In this document: piece by piece, positions 10,701 to 28,400 of the stretch
Position numbering within the stretch: position 1 is the first letter of the stretch
How the letters are laid out: each line of letters starts with the position of its first letter
Origin: Pelargonium cotyledonis
Lineage: Eukaryota > Streptophyta > Magnoliopsida > Geraniales > Geraniaceae
DNA: 33,264 bases
Direction of reading: 5' to 3'
NCBI GenBank assembly: GCA_036897625.1
Contig: JAYMTA010000253.1
Coordinates: 1 to 33,264, forward strand
Notes under the pieces: model-generated
Databases searched by the model: none
What the model was told of the DNA's origin: nothing
Seen by the model: only the letters and a program-made list of their open reading frames with translations
Position numbers and translations under genes: made by a program

Positions 10701-13665
10701 TCTGACCAAAGACACCAAATACCCCCAGACATGCCCTCAGCATGTACCTTAAAATTATTGGCGAAACCCAAACTGGAGATAACTGAGTTCGCCCGAGAAC
10801 CACTAATACGAACTTCAAACAAAACCAATAACCCGACATTGTTCATACGAACCAAATCTTTAAGAACCCCGGCTTTAGCTTTCAATCCTAAACCCTGGCA
10901 ATTCCAGAAAACCGCATTCATTGATAACTATGGGGAGAAGAGGTGTAGGTTTGGGGACCCTCCTGCCCCACCAAACAAACATTTCCCTGTAAATTAGAAA
11001 TATCTTGTAAAAGCATTAAGCCACTAAACTTTCTATGCGAAGCAGAAAGATTCTTCCCGGTGGCCTGCAGGTTCTCTGACACGGCTCGAAAGAGCTGCTC
11101 CGGCGAATCCGCAGTGAAAGGAAACGCAACTTCCAGAGCACAATTCTGTGACAAAATAGCTGCCCCGCGACTACCCGGTTCTCGACCTCGGCCTCTACTC
11201 CCACCATGGCCACCCCGGCCAGCCGCCTGGACCACCAGAGCCCTAGCCCCATAACTTTCACCTTGGGAACCCTTATTAGAAGAGGAAGGAGCTAATGAAG
11301 TCTTACTCACGTGCACAGGAGGAGACCCAGACTTAGTAGAAGCAGCCTTAGTTTGGGTCTGGGACGGGCCAACTGAGGGAACCGGCCCACCCAGAGCCAC
11401 TGGCCCAACTTTGCCATTACCTTTCTTCTCATCCTAGCCCAAAACAACCCTGGCCCTCTCCTTCTCCGGTGCCAAAAATGGCGAATCCTGTATGACAACG
11501 TCCACTGGGTCTTTAACATCCTCTTGCAACGCCACAAAATGGGACCCCGTGGCTGGCTGGGTTGTCGCCGGATTCTCATTAGGACTGGCGGCTCTACTAC
11601 CCTGCTTAGGCTTACGCTGGCTTATCCGTGGAACCACCATCCATGTACCAAACTCCGCTCCTTATTTAGTAACTGGCTGGCTCCCGGTGACTTGACTAGT
11701 GACTCCTCCCACAGGGGCTTGCGGCGTCGACGCAACCTACAGAGCCACCGGCGGGGCAGCGGGACTAGGGATGGGATCGATAATCCGGGCAGGCGAGGCC
11801 ACTTCCAGCTTCTTAGATCGCACAACCGTATGAGTACAAGACCTATCGCGATGGCCTGCCCGGCCACAGGCAAAACAGATCATATGTAGGCCTTCATAGG
11901 CCACCAGTTGCCAAAAATCTAACCACCAGATCTTCGGGATCAAGGGCTTGCTTTAGTCCACCTCCACACAGACTCACGCATAATGACCATGAATTGCCAT
12001 TTTAGTGCATACATCCACCTTCATCGGCAGACCTATTAACTTTGCAGCCCCAAGAAGAGTTCATTCATCATAAAAATCCAATGGCAAACTTGGAAACCTG
12101 ATCCACACCAACGTCTTCAATATTTTATTCGTGTCCGGACGGAAAGCAGATATCCTAGGCCGGACGGTCAAATAGTATCCAAAAATCATCCATGGACCCT
12201 TCTCCATGACATGCTTATAGTTCGTAAACTGTTGAAACCGAGCAGCATAGTACCCGTTCGCGAGAGGAATAAGATCATACTCCCCCATAGGCTTCCACAG
12301 TTTTATCATGCGATCCATCATCGTTTTCCACCCTAGATTACATCCCAAAAGCTTGACCACTAAGCAATCCTGCCATTGCGAACTCAACTGCTCCTTGCCT
12401 TTATCCGGGATGTGAAGGGTAGGATAGCCCTCCTTCGTCGAGTATTCCATCGAAAACTCGGAGTGGTATTTCGCCATCCATCTGGCCATTTGCACCTCCC
12501 TCTTCTTCTAGAAAAGCAACAGTTTCTCACGAAAGTTCATGGCCGAATAATCATCCGGGTGCGGATCGATCTCATGATCGTCAGATCCCTCACTGTCCTC
12601 TGTAGCCACATCCACAACACGATCATCCATGACAGAGTCCTTGACCTCACTCGGCTTCGCCTTCTTAGTAGAGCGGAGAAGCTGGTCGTCCTCCTCCTTC
12701 GACGGCGGATCCGATTTGTTCTCCAGGCAAACCCTAGCGGAAGTCTCGGACGTGCTCATTTTTTATTACAAATTTGTTTTTATAGCTGGGGATTTTTTCT
12801 TTCTTTCATTTAAAAGGGTTTAATTAATAAAACCGATATATATACGTACTACACTAAAAATAAATATAAGTACCTTATAAACAGAGCCAAATCCTCCTTC
12901 TCCCATTTTATTGGATGCTCGGAATCCATTGGTAGCCATTTTTAGTTCCTCGTACGAGAAGGCATGAGTGTTTTCAAGAGATCGCAAATCTGTTATGAGT
13001 AATTTAATTCATTGTTAGCTAAAATTACTATTGTATGTACTAAAAATTCAAAATCTAGCAATTGCATACTTTCTAAGTTAAGATCGGATAAAAATAAGAC
13101 TGACGTGAAATCTGAATATAGGTTGTATGTATATATATTTGATAGATTATCAAAGTTAATGACTACTAGTTTTTGTTTAAATATTTTAAACCCTATATAT
13201 TATATTTTCCACCTAATATCAACAAATATATAGGTATTTTATATGTAGATCCCTCTAAAAAATAATGATCATGAAATCATTTCTTATAATCTAATTATCT
13301 TTTAGTTGGTATATATGTTTTTGCTTTTAAAATGAGTGAAAAGGTTACTAAATTGTTTCAACAATTGATGAACAATCTTGCTTTATTGCATTGGCTAGCT
13401 AGAAAACAACTTAAATTTCAATGAAAAAAAAAATCAAAAACAACCCACAAATTACAGATTCATAAAGACATGATTTTCCAAATGAAAATACACACCATCA
13501 AAGTTTTATGAACCAAAAGTTACGATGAACTCGATCGAAAAGTAATAAAAATTTAAGTTCAAATGATCACGAACGAAACTACGTACCTTGCAAGGTTGTG
13601 TGAGGAGAGACTTGATCGTCTGGAAAAGAGAAACATATTGTGCATGACAAATTGATCAACTTCAT
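4786..13665 (-). CDS. receptor-like cytoplasmic Ser/Thr kinase, CRPK1/At1g16670-like, six exons
   Basis: Exons on the minus strand are 13587-13665, 12874-12989, 6206-6416, 5852-6089, 5612-5762 and 4786-5163. All introns are GT-AG and phases match, giving 390 codons. The protein starts [18 protein letters not shown], preceded by an in-frame stop, and has no transmembrane segment, so it is cytoplasmic or membrane-attached. Kinase motifs are complete: glycine loop [10 protein letters not shown] (about 56-65), VAVK lysine 77, HRDIKASN with Asp175, DFG with Asp193, GYLAPEYA (about 216-223) and [18 protein letters not shown]. The motif spellings and the C-terminal extension resemble cold-responsive protein kinase 1, an RLCK that phosphorylates 14-3-3 proteins in Arabidopsis cold signalling. 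Orthology and cold function are inference. Intron 2 (6417-12873) is about 6.5 kb because a LINE sits in it; without the LINE it would be about 0.4 kb. Confidence 0.92.
6745..6759. repeat. LINE target-site duplication, left copy
   Basis: AGTTGGGGATTTTTT lies directly before the T-run that marks the LINE poly(A) tail on the minus strand. The right copy is AGCTGGGGATTTTTT, with 14 of 15 positions identical. The exact right border of this copy is blurred because it ends in T and merges with the tail. Confidence 0.8.
6812..10921 (-). pseudogene. LINE ORF2: endonuclease, reverse transcriptase, zf-RVT, RNase H (decayed)
   Basis: ORF2 starts [12 protein letters not shown], the usual N terminus of the LINE endonuclease. 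Endonuclease landmarks follow: VVGDFNE, LDRAFCN and SDHCPILL (about 10109-10600). The reverse transcriptase (about 8690-9650) shows [30 protein letters not shown] and EKAYDR. Its catalytic box reads FFPDDLILF, with proline where alanine is usual in FADD. The zf-RVT region (about 7580-7900) has [17 protein letters not shown] and C-x2-C/H-type spacing. The RNase H (6812-7290) has [20 protein letters not shown] and SIDSQVAV, including the expected acidic residues, and ends GVAEDC. Frame changes relative to the family lie near 9645, near 8555 and between about 7300 and 7540. In-frame stops interrupt the endonuclease, the reverse transcriptase and the region before zf-RVT. Confidence 0.92.
10383..10418 (-). 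repeat. 18-bp tandem duplication inside the LINE endonuclease
   Basis: Two exact 18-base units abut here and add six residues (GGFMDL twice) between [11 protein letters not shown] and FSGQTFTW. The usual family sequence has this segment once. Frame is kept, so it is a polymerase-slippage or template-switch type change after or during insertion. Confidence 0.85.
10918..12759 (-). pseudogene. LINE ORF1: DUF4283 / CCHC nucleic-acid-binding protein (decayed)
   Basis: A single reading frame of about 613 codons runs from ATG at 12759 to TGA at 10918-10920, broken by about seven in-frame stops but no frame change. The N terminus is acidic ([15 protein letters not shown], then an Asp/Glu-rich segment). 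The middle part has the DUF4283-like block with [32 protein letters not shown] and [19 protein letters not shown] zinc knuckle [14 protein letters not shown] (C-x2-C-x4-H-x4-C) follows near 11850-11885, then FGTWMVVPR, typical of plant LINE ORF1, and a low-complexity Ser/Gly/Arg tail. The family is thought to bind element RNA. Several stops look like CGA or CAA changed to TGA or TAA. Confidence 0.9.
12784..12798. repeat. LINE target-site duplication, right copy
   Basis: AGCTGGGGATTTTTT immediately follows the LINE 5' end (on the plus strand) and matches 6745-6759 at 14 of 15 positions. Confidence 0.8.
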
Positions 13666-13845
13666 TATCACTAATTACTTCACTAATTAACGTCTTAATT
13701 AATCAAAACCCTATCTGGTTTTGCTACTAATTCTCTGCAAACACATACCAAAAATAGAGAGAGAGAGAGAGAGAGAGCTTGAATAAAAGTTTTGTAATCC
13801 AAATGATATTTCTGAGTTCAAATAATTCATATATATAAAAGCTAC
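13666..13845 (-). promoter_or_regulatory. kinase leader with CT microsatellite and TATA box
   Basis: Upstream of the kinase ATG lies an AG run at 13756-13777, which reads as (CT)11 on the coding strand. About 55 bp further up is TATATATA at 13830-13837, also readable as TATA on the minus strand (TTTTATATATATG). This spacing suggests transcription starting near 13800 and a leader of about 135 bases that contains the CT run. Pyrimidine tracts near plant start sites are common. The start site itself is inference. Confidence 0.5.
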
Positions 13846-14309
13846 AATGATCATTGAATATTTTTGTTCATTATTGCTTTGCTCATACTTTTTTTTGGTC
13901 GCATCTGAAAAGTCAATAATATAGAAGATTAATAATATATAATAATGAAAATAAATTATGTGTTAATAATATATAAATTGTTTAGATGTGATTTTGAGTG
14001 ATGAATGCCCACTAGATCGATTCTAATTTAATTCCAAAGACTAATTGTGATGAGGATATATATATATTGGCGGCTGCTATGAATTATTGCTATTTTTTTG
14101 TTTGTTTGATTCATGAATCTTGACTTCACTAATTGATTGAGATTGTTGATCATTAGTCTAATTTTGTTCAAATTATATTGTATATTAATTTCGGAATGTT
14201 ATGACTTTTTACCAGTTGGTTGGTCAACAACACAACAAAACATTTTAAAGATTAAGCCATAATTAATTCTTAGTGGACCCAATTTTGTGATAATTAAACT
14301 TTTGGAAGT

Positions 14310-14550
14310 TTGGGATTAGGTGTAGTGGTATAGGCTGGGGGGTGGTTTACCTAGAGCCCCCGGGTTGTTAAATTGGATAACTCTCAATTTTGTGATCAGA
14401 TCTTCTTACTTTCGTCAATTGACCATTTGCACAGGGTTATTACTTTATGTCTTAGACAAGTTAACAATTTGGTACGGTACGTGTTGATGACTTTATTGTA
14501 ATGATTATTATTATGTAAATAAAATTACGGTTTTTCTGGTATGAAAAAAA
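14310..14550 (+). mobile_element. SINE-like candidate
   Basis: The segment begins GGGATTAGGTGTAGTGGTATAGG, which resembles a tRNA A box. About 40 bases later comes CCCCCGGGTTGTTAAATTGG, a poor B box. It ends TTTTTCTGGTATG followed by seven A. Size and order fit a tRNA-derived SINE of about 240 bp. I found no target-site duplication, so the call is tentative. Confidence 0.3.
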
Positions 14551-14745
14551 GAGTCTACAGTTTTAATGAGCAGCCCAATCAAGAGATCCTCAAAAGCTAT
14601 TGCTTTGGGGCTCCCTTAGGCCAAGGCCCACAAAAATTGATGTTGAATTTTCCAGAAAGATTTCTTTAATGGTGTTCTTAATATTATTACTAGAGGTGTT
14701 CAAAACGAGCAATAAGTTGCTGATTTAAAAAAGGAATAAGTATTT

Positions 14746-15125
14746 GGGGTCTCTTTAATATTCAATTTGTTTCTACGGCTTCCCTCTACTTTATTTTGTT
14801 CTCACTGGATCATAGTAGGGCAATTATTATGACCGCGAGATACTTTCTGTCTATTTGGCTAACGGTGTCGTTAAGTCTGGGTTACGTGGCAAAAAATTGA
14901 ATTTCTCTCATGCCACGTCATCAAACCAACTCCAACTCATATGGTGACATGTACTTTACTTTGTTCCTGCGAGATCATAGTTTCGCACATCTCGTTCCCG
15001 CGAAGTTCATTCCGTTAATTTACTGACGGAATCCGTCAAAACTAACTGACGGAGCTAGTTTTATATACAAAAAATAATTAAAATTTGTCATTAAAAAAAG
15101 TATTGAGTGAATTAAGAGTCCCCAC
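14746..15125. mobile_element. possible non-autonomous TIR element
   Basis: The left end GGGGTCTCTTTAATATTCAAT and the reverse complement of the right end, GGGGACTCTTAATTCACTCAAT, are similar over about 21 bases. Inside are TAACGGTGTCGTTAAG, GTTACGTGGCA/TGCCACGTCATC and three GACGGA words, a style common in plant repeat families. The flanking bases do not form a convincing target-site duplication, so the borders and superfamily are uncertain. Confidence 0.3.
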
Positions 15126-16159
15126 GTTAGCAACACTCCCAACTGGAGGAAACTTAGATCCAGCCGCCGGTTACTACCAACTATGGATCACACCAACCAA
15201 CCACCCAACCATATATAGGTGCATGAAACAATAAAAGAATAAATAAACTAACTCACCAACCCCATCAACCTTACCCACCCACTAACTATACTTTATGAAC
15301 CCAAATCGTTCAAATTTTCATTGATAACAAGTTCGAGTAAAATAATAAATAAATGAACGTCCACATTGATCTTGAGTGTACAACTCGGGTTTAGGTGTTT
15401 CAACCCATACTCTAGCAACTAAGCTCTTAGAGACACACGATGTATGATTCACTCGACTCTTAAGTTTCAGATCAAGTCATGTCAAATTCATAAATTGTTT
15501 TCAGTGTTTTTGCGATATTTTCATTTTATGATATACTTTTCAACTCTTCACATACTACTTTTCGGTGAAAGTCCACGCTCAATGGCCATATTGAAACACA
15601 AAGATGTCACGTTCTTAACTAGTAAGCTCTTCTTGTGTATTAAAAAGACTCATGTGCTACTTAAGGTTGAGAAACACATATTGAAACTCCTAGATAAGAT
15701 ACATTCTGTTGTTAGCCTCCTAAGCTTTGTCTCATGGCTCCACCTTTGAACTCCACTCAAGAAATCAAATATGATGACGATATCGACACACCATCATGAA
15801 ATGACATACATGATATCGCCATATGATATTGTATACGACCAATCACATCACATCGCCCTCTCCACACATCTCGTGAGGAAAAATACTCACGATATTTTTT
15901 TTTTTTGGAACTAGACATATTTAATCCTATGGTTAGAGCCGACATTCTGAACTCGATACTACAAACATCTGACATTCAGTCCGAATAAATATGATTCGGT
16001 CAATTTTAAATCATATTGGATTAAATTGGATCGGTCAAAATCCGAACGGATTTATCCAATCTGATTCAATATGAAAAAGGGTAAAAAAAAAACCTCATCA
16101 ACACCCGCGAATACAGGACAGGAACCGGTGTAAAGAAAGACGGCGGAGATCGGCGGCTG

Positions 16160-16351
16160 AGTATATACGGTACAGTACAAATCCAAACCACTCAATGTGG
16201 GTCCCAACCACACCACCTTTTCGATCGTTCACCGTATGGTCACAAATTCCTTGAACCTTGGGCCTTCTCTTCTCCATCTCCTTCTCCTTCTCGTTTCCTC
16301 TCTCGCGCAGTCACGCTTCACCGTCGCCACCGCCACGAGCTCATCCCCGAG
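16160..16351 (+). promoter_or_regulatory. ADCS core promoter and probable 5' UTR exon
   Basis: TATATA at about 16162-16167 is followed by a CT-rich stretch at about 16265-16310 and then by CATCCCCGAG/GTTCGT, a plausible splice donor at 16352. No ADCS coding sequence precedes 17397, so this looks like a non-coding first exon joined to one of the acceptor sites just before the ADCS ATG. The donor choice is inference. Confidence 0.4.
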
Positions 16352-17396
16352 GTTCGTATCATCTGCGCACTTCCGGTTCGGATTTTTATATCTACAGATT
16401 CTAAATATCAACTATCGTTTTCTTCTTCTTCTTCTTCCTATTTTATCGATTATGATTGAGTTCCGATTCATCAGATTCGGTTCGTGTATTTGTTAGATCT
16501 ACGAATAGTTTTGTTTTTGCTCGCTCTGATTCGGGTGCGAGATTGCATTATGTTTCAGTATCTCTTAGTTGTTTGCGTATTTTTGGTATCTTGTGTTTGA
16601 ATCTGTATGATTTTCATTGCATTTTTTGGTTTGTTTAAAGGTCGAGGAACTGGGAGGGATTTTGTGATAACTATACACACGGACACATATTTTTCTATGT
16701 TCTAAGTGAATTTGTGATTATAGAATATAGACAAAAGATGGATATAGCATCCTGTTCGTCAACTTCTGAGCTCACTTTCTATTTAAGATTGGGTGTATCA
16801 GTTTTGGAATAGTTTGCGGAAGTTTATTATGTTGCCTGAAAAAAGTTTGTGTTTGAATAGCTAATCTTAGCATGCATTAGGCTTCAGCAGGAATGATAGG
16901 CGCGTTGTTTTCAAATACGCATCATATAGATTAAAATTTATTGTTTTGTTTTATTTTGTTGGAAGGTTGAGGAAGTAGGTGAGTTTATTCCCTCTCTTTT
17001 GGGTGTATTCTATTTGAGTTTGTGAGTATAGACAAATGAAGATTTTAGCATTGTGTTAGTCAATTTCTTAGCACATTTCTACTAGTGCTGAGGGCTCGAG
17101 ATGTATGAAATCAAGTTTACGTCTTTCGGAACAGTTTGTGAAAGTTTGTCATGCTATAAAAAAAAAATTACCTTCAAGTTAAATAGCTATTCTGAGCTTG
17201 CATAATTAGGCTTGGACATTTCTCATTTGTTTGGTTCATTCATGAATGATTGGTGTGTTTATTTGAATATTCATCATTTTAATTATGTTTTATTTTTGTT
17301 ATTTTATAGAGAGGTTGTGGAGGAAGGGGAGGCTTTGTGATAATAGCTTTTTTTTGGTGCTGTCAATTTTCTCTGTAAAATTGTGATATTCAAAAG

Positions 17397-24455
<7,059 letters not shown>

Positions 24456-25461
24456 GGTTTTGGCATTATAGTAGAACGTTCCGTGTCGCGTTTCTATGCA
24501 TTCATTCTTGGTCTGCAGGCTGCACTGCAGAGAACTGCAACCAATGTAACATTGTATCTCAGTTTGTGGCTTGTGATTTTGTGTTCAAACAATAGAAAAA
24601 GGTGGTTGATGTGGAAGTTATGGAATGGTTGAATTCGTTGCCTCCTATACTTCTGTTCTGAACATATGATTGAATCATGTATCACATTTCATTTAATTTT
24701 TGAAAGAATTATTCACATTTTATCTTTGTTCATGCATTTACAATGTTGTGAATCACATGGTATTTTTAGATTTTTAAATTTTCACCACTCTTAAACGTAT
24801 AAATTACGTGTATTTATGATTTTCATTGCATAAAAATTAAATTTTATACTGTATTAAATTTTTATCAAATGAAAAAAAAAATCTTATCAGTAAACAAACA
24901 CACTCAACTTTGTCTTGCAAATGTGTTATGGTAGTTGTTTCGAAAATATTTCAAGTCTACAGATTTAGGGATGAAGTTAAGGCTCGGGCCCTTGAGGACA
25001 GAGTTGGAAGCGTGAATTCTTACTTGTGAGTTTCTACTTTCTAGAGCACATGCAACGGGTAGCACACCGTTAACAATGGCTCGATTGTGTACCTTTAAAC
25101 CAACTCCGACATGAGAGTAAAGAGTTTCAACGAAGTTATTAATGATTGTTACTCATTCAAGGTATAAATTAAAAGTTTAATTAAGACAAATACGAGTGTT
25201 AATTTATAAGATATCGTTACTTTATTGGTACTACTGTGTCGTAACTCGTAAATAACACGTACTAGAAAAAAAAAAAAAAAAAAATAGAGGTTGGTTCAAG
25301 TTTTGATGAACAAAAGAGGTTAAGGTGGTAGGTGAAGTCTACTTGGATATACGTTATTGGCTCAATAAGCGCACCAACCCCCCAATCAATCATTTCATCG
25401 AACACCTTCTCTTCAATCTTCCTATTTCATTTGTCGCTCATTTTTCTCACCTCCATCATCA
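24456..25461. other. ADCS-CS intergenic region
   Basis: The first 200-250 bases are presumably ADCS 3' UTR. The remainder is AT-rich, with a run of about 20 A at about 25266-25284. The segment just before CS carries AC-type motifs, listed separately. No ORF or RNA gene was recognised. The short distance implies that CS has its promoter within about 750 bp of the end of ADCS. Confidence 0.5.
25289..25379 (+). promoter_or_regulatory. three AC-type (MYB) elements upstream of chorismate synthase
   Basis: GGTTGGT at 25289-25295 (reverse of ACCAACC, AC-II), GGTAGGT at 25327-25333 (reverse of ACCTACC, AC-I) and ACCAACC at 25373-25379 (AC-II) lie within 91 bp, and the last ends 82 bp before the CS ATG. 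AC elements bind R2R3-MYB factors and coordinate phenylpropanoid genes such as PAL and 4CL. Chorismate supply feeds that pathway. Motif presence is observed; function is inferred. Confidence 0.45.
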
Positions 25462-28400
25462 ATGGCGTCTTCTCTTTCTACCAAGCCCTTTCTCGGTGCT
25501 CCGGTAGCCGACGGCTTTTCTCTTCTTCCCGCCGATCTCCACAAACTCTCCTCTCGCTCCCTGCAAATCTGGATCCGCCCGCGAACTCCCAGGAAGCTCC
25601 GTGAGTTTCTCCTTTGTCCTAATTTCATATATTGTGATGCCGTTTCTATGTTTCATCACACGCAGCATGATGTGAAAATTGTCGATTAGATAAAAAAGAA
25701 AGAAAGGACCGAAGTTGGTAGCTGATTTTGTGTTTGTTTGAGGCTCCTAAGACTTGAAAATGTTTCCAGAGCTCAGAATTTCTCAGACTAGATTCTGATT
25801 TGCTGATAAATCTTACAATCTGACACCAATTTCCTTGATGAATGTACTGTTTGATCTCTTTTTTATCCTGTAGCTTGTAGTTTCCTTAGGAAAAGGTGTA
25901 ATATTTACTTTGTAATTGTTAATCAGCCACAAAGTTGCTGTTAAGCACAAGTTTTTTTTTATGGCAACTGCCCATGCAAATTTTGTGGGAATTGGAATCA
26001 TTATATTTCGGGCATTTGTAAGGTTTGAAATTTTGATATATTGTGTGATTAATAGCAGAGGTACAGGCAGCCGGTAGTACATTTGGTAACTACTTTCGTG
26101 TTACAACATATGGGGAATCTCATGGAGGTGGTGTTGGTTGTGTGATTGATGGATGCCCTCCACGAATTCCGCTCTCAGAAGCTGACTTGCAACTAGATCT
26201 TGATAGAAGGTATTTGATTTTGATGAGTTGATGTTTAATGTTTTCTAACGGATGGGAATGGATGCTGTCTATTGTCAAAGTACCATATGTGTGATATGTG
26301 ATCATTGCATGTTCAGATGAACAGCAATTGTTGGGACTACAATCTGTTCTTTAGTAACAGGCATTTTAGCCATTTATCTCCGCTTCTTTGTGCTAGTTAT
26401 GAATGTATCACTGTCATGTACTAACGATTTAAGCTTTCTTTTTATGTAAAATTTCTTCAATTTTCATGTCTCAGGAGGCCAGGTCAGAGCCGTATTACTA
26501 CCCCTAGAAAAGAGACTGATACCTGCCGAATCTATTCAGGAGTTGATGGAGGTTGGGACCATATTTAAGATATCATTTAATATATAATTTTCTTCTTTTC
26601 TTCCATACTTTTTTCAGCTAAAAAAGTTCTTGCTTGAATTTCTGATGCATTGAAATATTACACAATGTACTGCAGGAGTGACTACTGGAACACCAATCCA
26701 TGTAATGGTGCCCAATACTGATCAGAGAGGACTTGTAAGTAATTAATGCAAGAGTCTCACATGATATTGATTGGGTCCAAACAAGGAAAAAAATGGAAAT
26801 ATGGATTTGTTACAGTATGAGAACAATTGCATTGTAGCTATGCTTATGACTTTGTTTTGTTGTATCTATTCTGGTTAAAGGTTTAATTATCATGTCATTT
26901 GATTTTCAGGATTACAGTGAAATGTCAGTAGCTTATAGGCCATCTCATGCAGATGCAACGTATGACATGAAATATGGTGCCAGATCCGTGCAGGTAGTAT
27001 CTTCTATCCTGATCACTTAATAATACTGAAATTTCAAGGAGTGCAGATTTTTCTGGACTAAGTTTAGCCTAACTCGAATTCTAATTGAAGGGTGGTGGGA
27101 GATCTTCAGCACGAGAAACAATCGGAAGAGTTGCAGCTGGAGCTATTGCTAAGAAAATCCTCAGAGCATTTGCAGGAACTGAGGTGTGTTCTTTTTGTTG
27201 CAAGTAGGGAGTTGGATTTTCTGTCAACCTGTTCTTTTTTTGTTTGTTTAACCATTATAAGGGACTGAGGGTGTTCTGTAGATTCATTTTATTTATGCAA
27301 CTGTCCCCTTATACTTGGTCATGAATAAGAATATACCCTTCAATACGATGAACCATTAAAAAAAAACATGTATATGATAGAAAATGATTTGATGTGATAG
27401 GCTCACATGACTTATCTAGTGTTATGTTTACAGGTTCTTGCTTATGTCTCTCAAGTTCACAAGGTTATACTGCCTGAGGGTGTTGTTGATCATGACACTT
27501 TGACGATGGATCAGGTACAATGTCTATATTTAAGGGGATCAATGGTAGCCAATAGACAGAATCCTATCAGTTTCCATGAATAGACTAACATGTACACCGA
27601 CCTTTTATTGCCTTGCGGGAAAGTTATCAATATTATTGGTTTCTCCGTTTCTGTGTGTGTGTGTGTGTGTTTTTTTTGCCGAGTCTCTGAATTACATCTT
27701 GGTTGGCTATTCCATTTGTAGATTGAGAGTAACATTGTCAGGTGCCCAGATCCTGAATATGCCGAGAAACTGATTGCTGCTATTGATGCTGTCCGGGTTA
27801 GAGGTGATTCTGTTGGTGGTGTTGTCACATGCATTGCAAGGAATGTCCCACGTGTAAGAACACTCTCCCGTGTGTTTGTGCATAAGCACTTGCATTTTCA
27901 CCTATGTGTGTGAATGTGTAAATTATTCCATACTTGAAATTCTAGATTGAACCTTTTCTTTTCTTTTCTTGAACACTGCAGAATGGTTGACAAATCATTA
28001 CTTAAAATCTATCTTGTATGACAGGGACTTGGTTCACCTGTTTTTGACAAACTTGAAGCTGAGCTGGCTAAAGCTGTTATGTCATTACCTGCAACCAAGG
28101 GCTTTGAATTTGGCAGTGGGTTTTCAGGTAAAGGGCATCTGGCTTAGTGGCGTATAAGTGTACTGAATTTTGATTGGTTATAGCCAAACAATAAGAAGTT
28201 TTGTGGAAATTTCCACTTCAGTTATGCTCTAATGACAATATTTGCAGGTACATTTCTGATGGGGAGTGAACACAATGATGAATTCTATACTGATGAACAT
28301 GGAAGAGTCAGGACAAGAACAAACCGCTCTGGTGGGATACAGGTATTTCATCCAATACATAACATTTTTATTTATTTAGGATAAACTGTTTAGGTATATT

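Larger units (their letters stand above)
6760..12783 (-). mobile_element. full-length but inactive plant L1-type LINE in kinase intron 2
   Basis: The element reads on the minus strand from 12783 (5' end) to the poly(A) tail, seen as a T-run ending at 6765. It is flanked by a 15-bp target-site duplication. ORF1 (10918-12759) carries a DUF4283-like domain and a CCHC zinc knuckle. ORF2 (6812-10921) carries apurinic-type endonuclease, reverse transcriptase, zf-RVT and RNase H domains in that order. This is the standard plant L1 arrangement with an RNase H. The 5' leader is only about 24 bases, so the leader may be clipped, but both ORFs are complete in extent. ORF1 has about seven in-frame stops and ORF2 about five stops plus about three frame changes, so the element cannot move by itself. 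It lies in the same orientation as the kinase gene. Confidence 0.95.
13860..16150. other. intergenic between kinase and ADCS
   Basis: AT-rich, divergent intergenic stretch. Apart from the two candidate mobile-element remnants listed separately, I see only short open frames with no recognisable content. One segment near 15980-16075 has recurring GGATT/ATCCAAT words without definable ends. Confidence 0.5.

Noticed and set aside
15444-15749. 101-codon plus-strand open frame MIHSTLKFQIKSCQ
   Set aside because: It has no domain, no splice or promoter context and the composition of AT-rich intergenic DNA. It is most likely a chance open frame.
16000-16080. Recurring GGATT/ATCCAAT words, suspected element end
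   Set aside because: No terminal repeats or target-site duplication could be found, so it is left as low-complexity sequence.
25265-25284. Run of about 20 A upstream of CS, suspected retroposon tail
   Set aside because: No recognisable retroposon body or target-site duplication adjoins it. A simple homopolymer is sufficient explanation.
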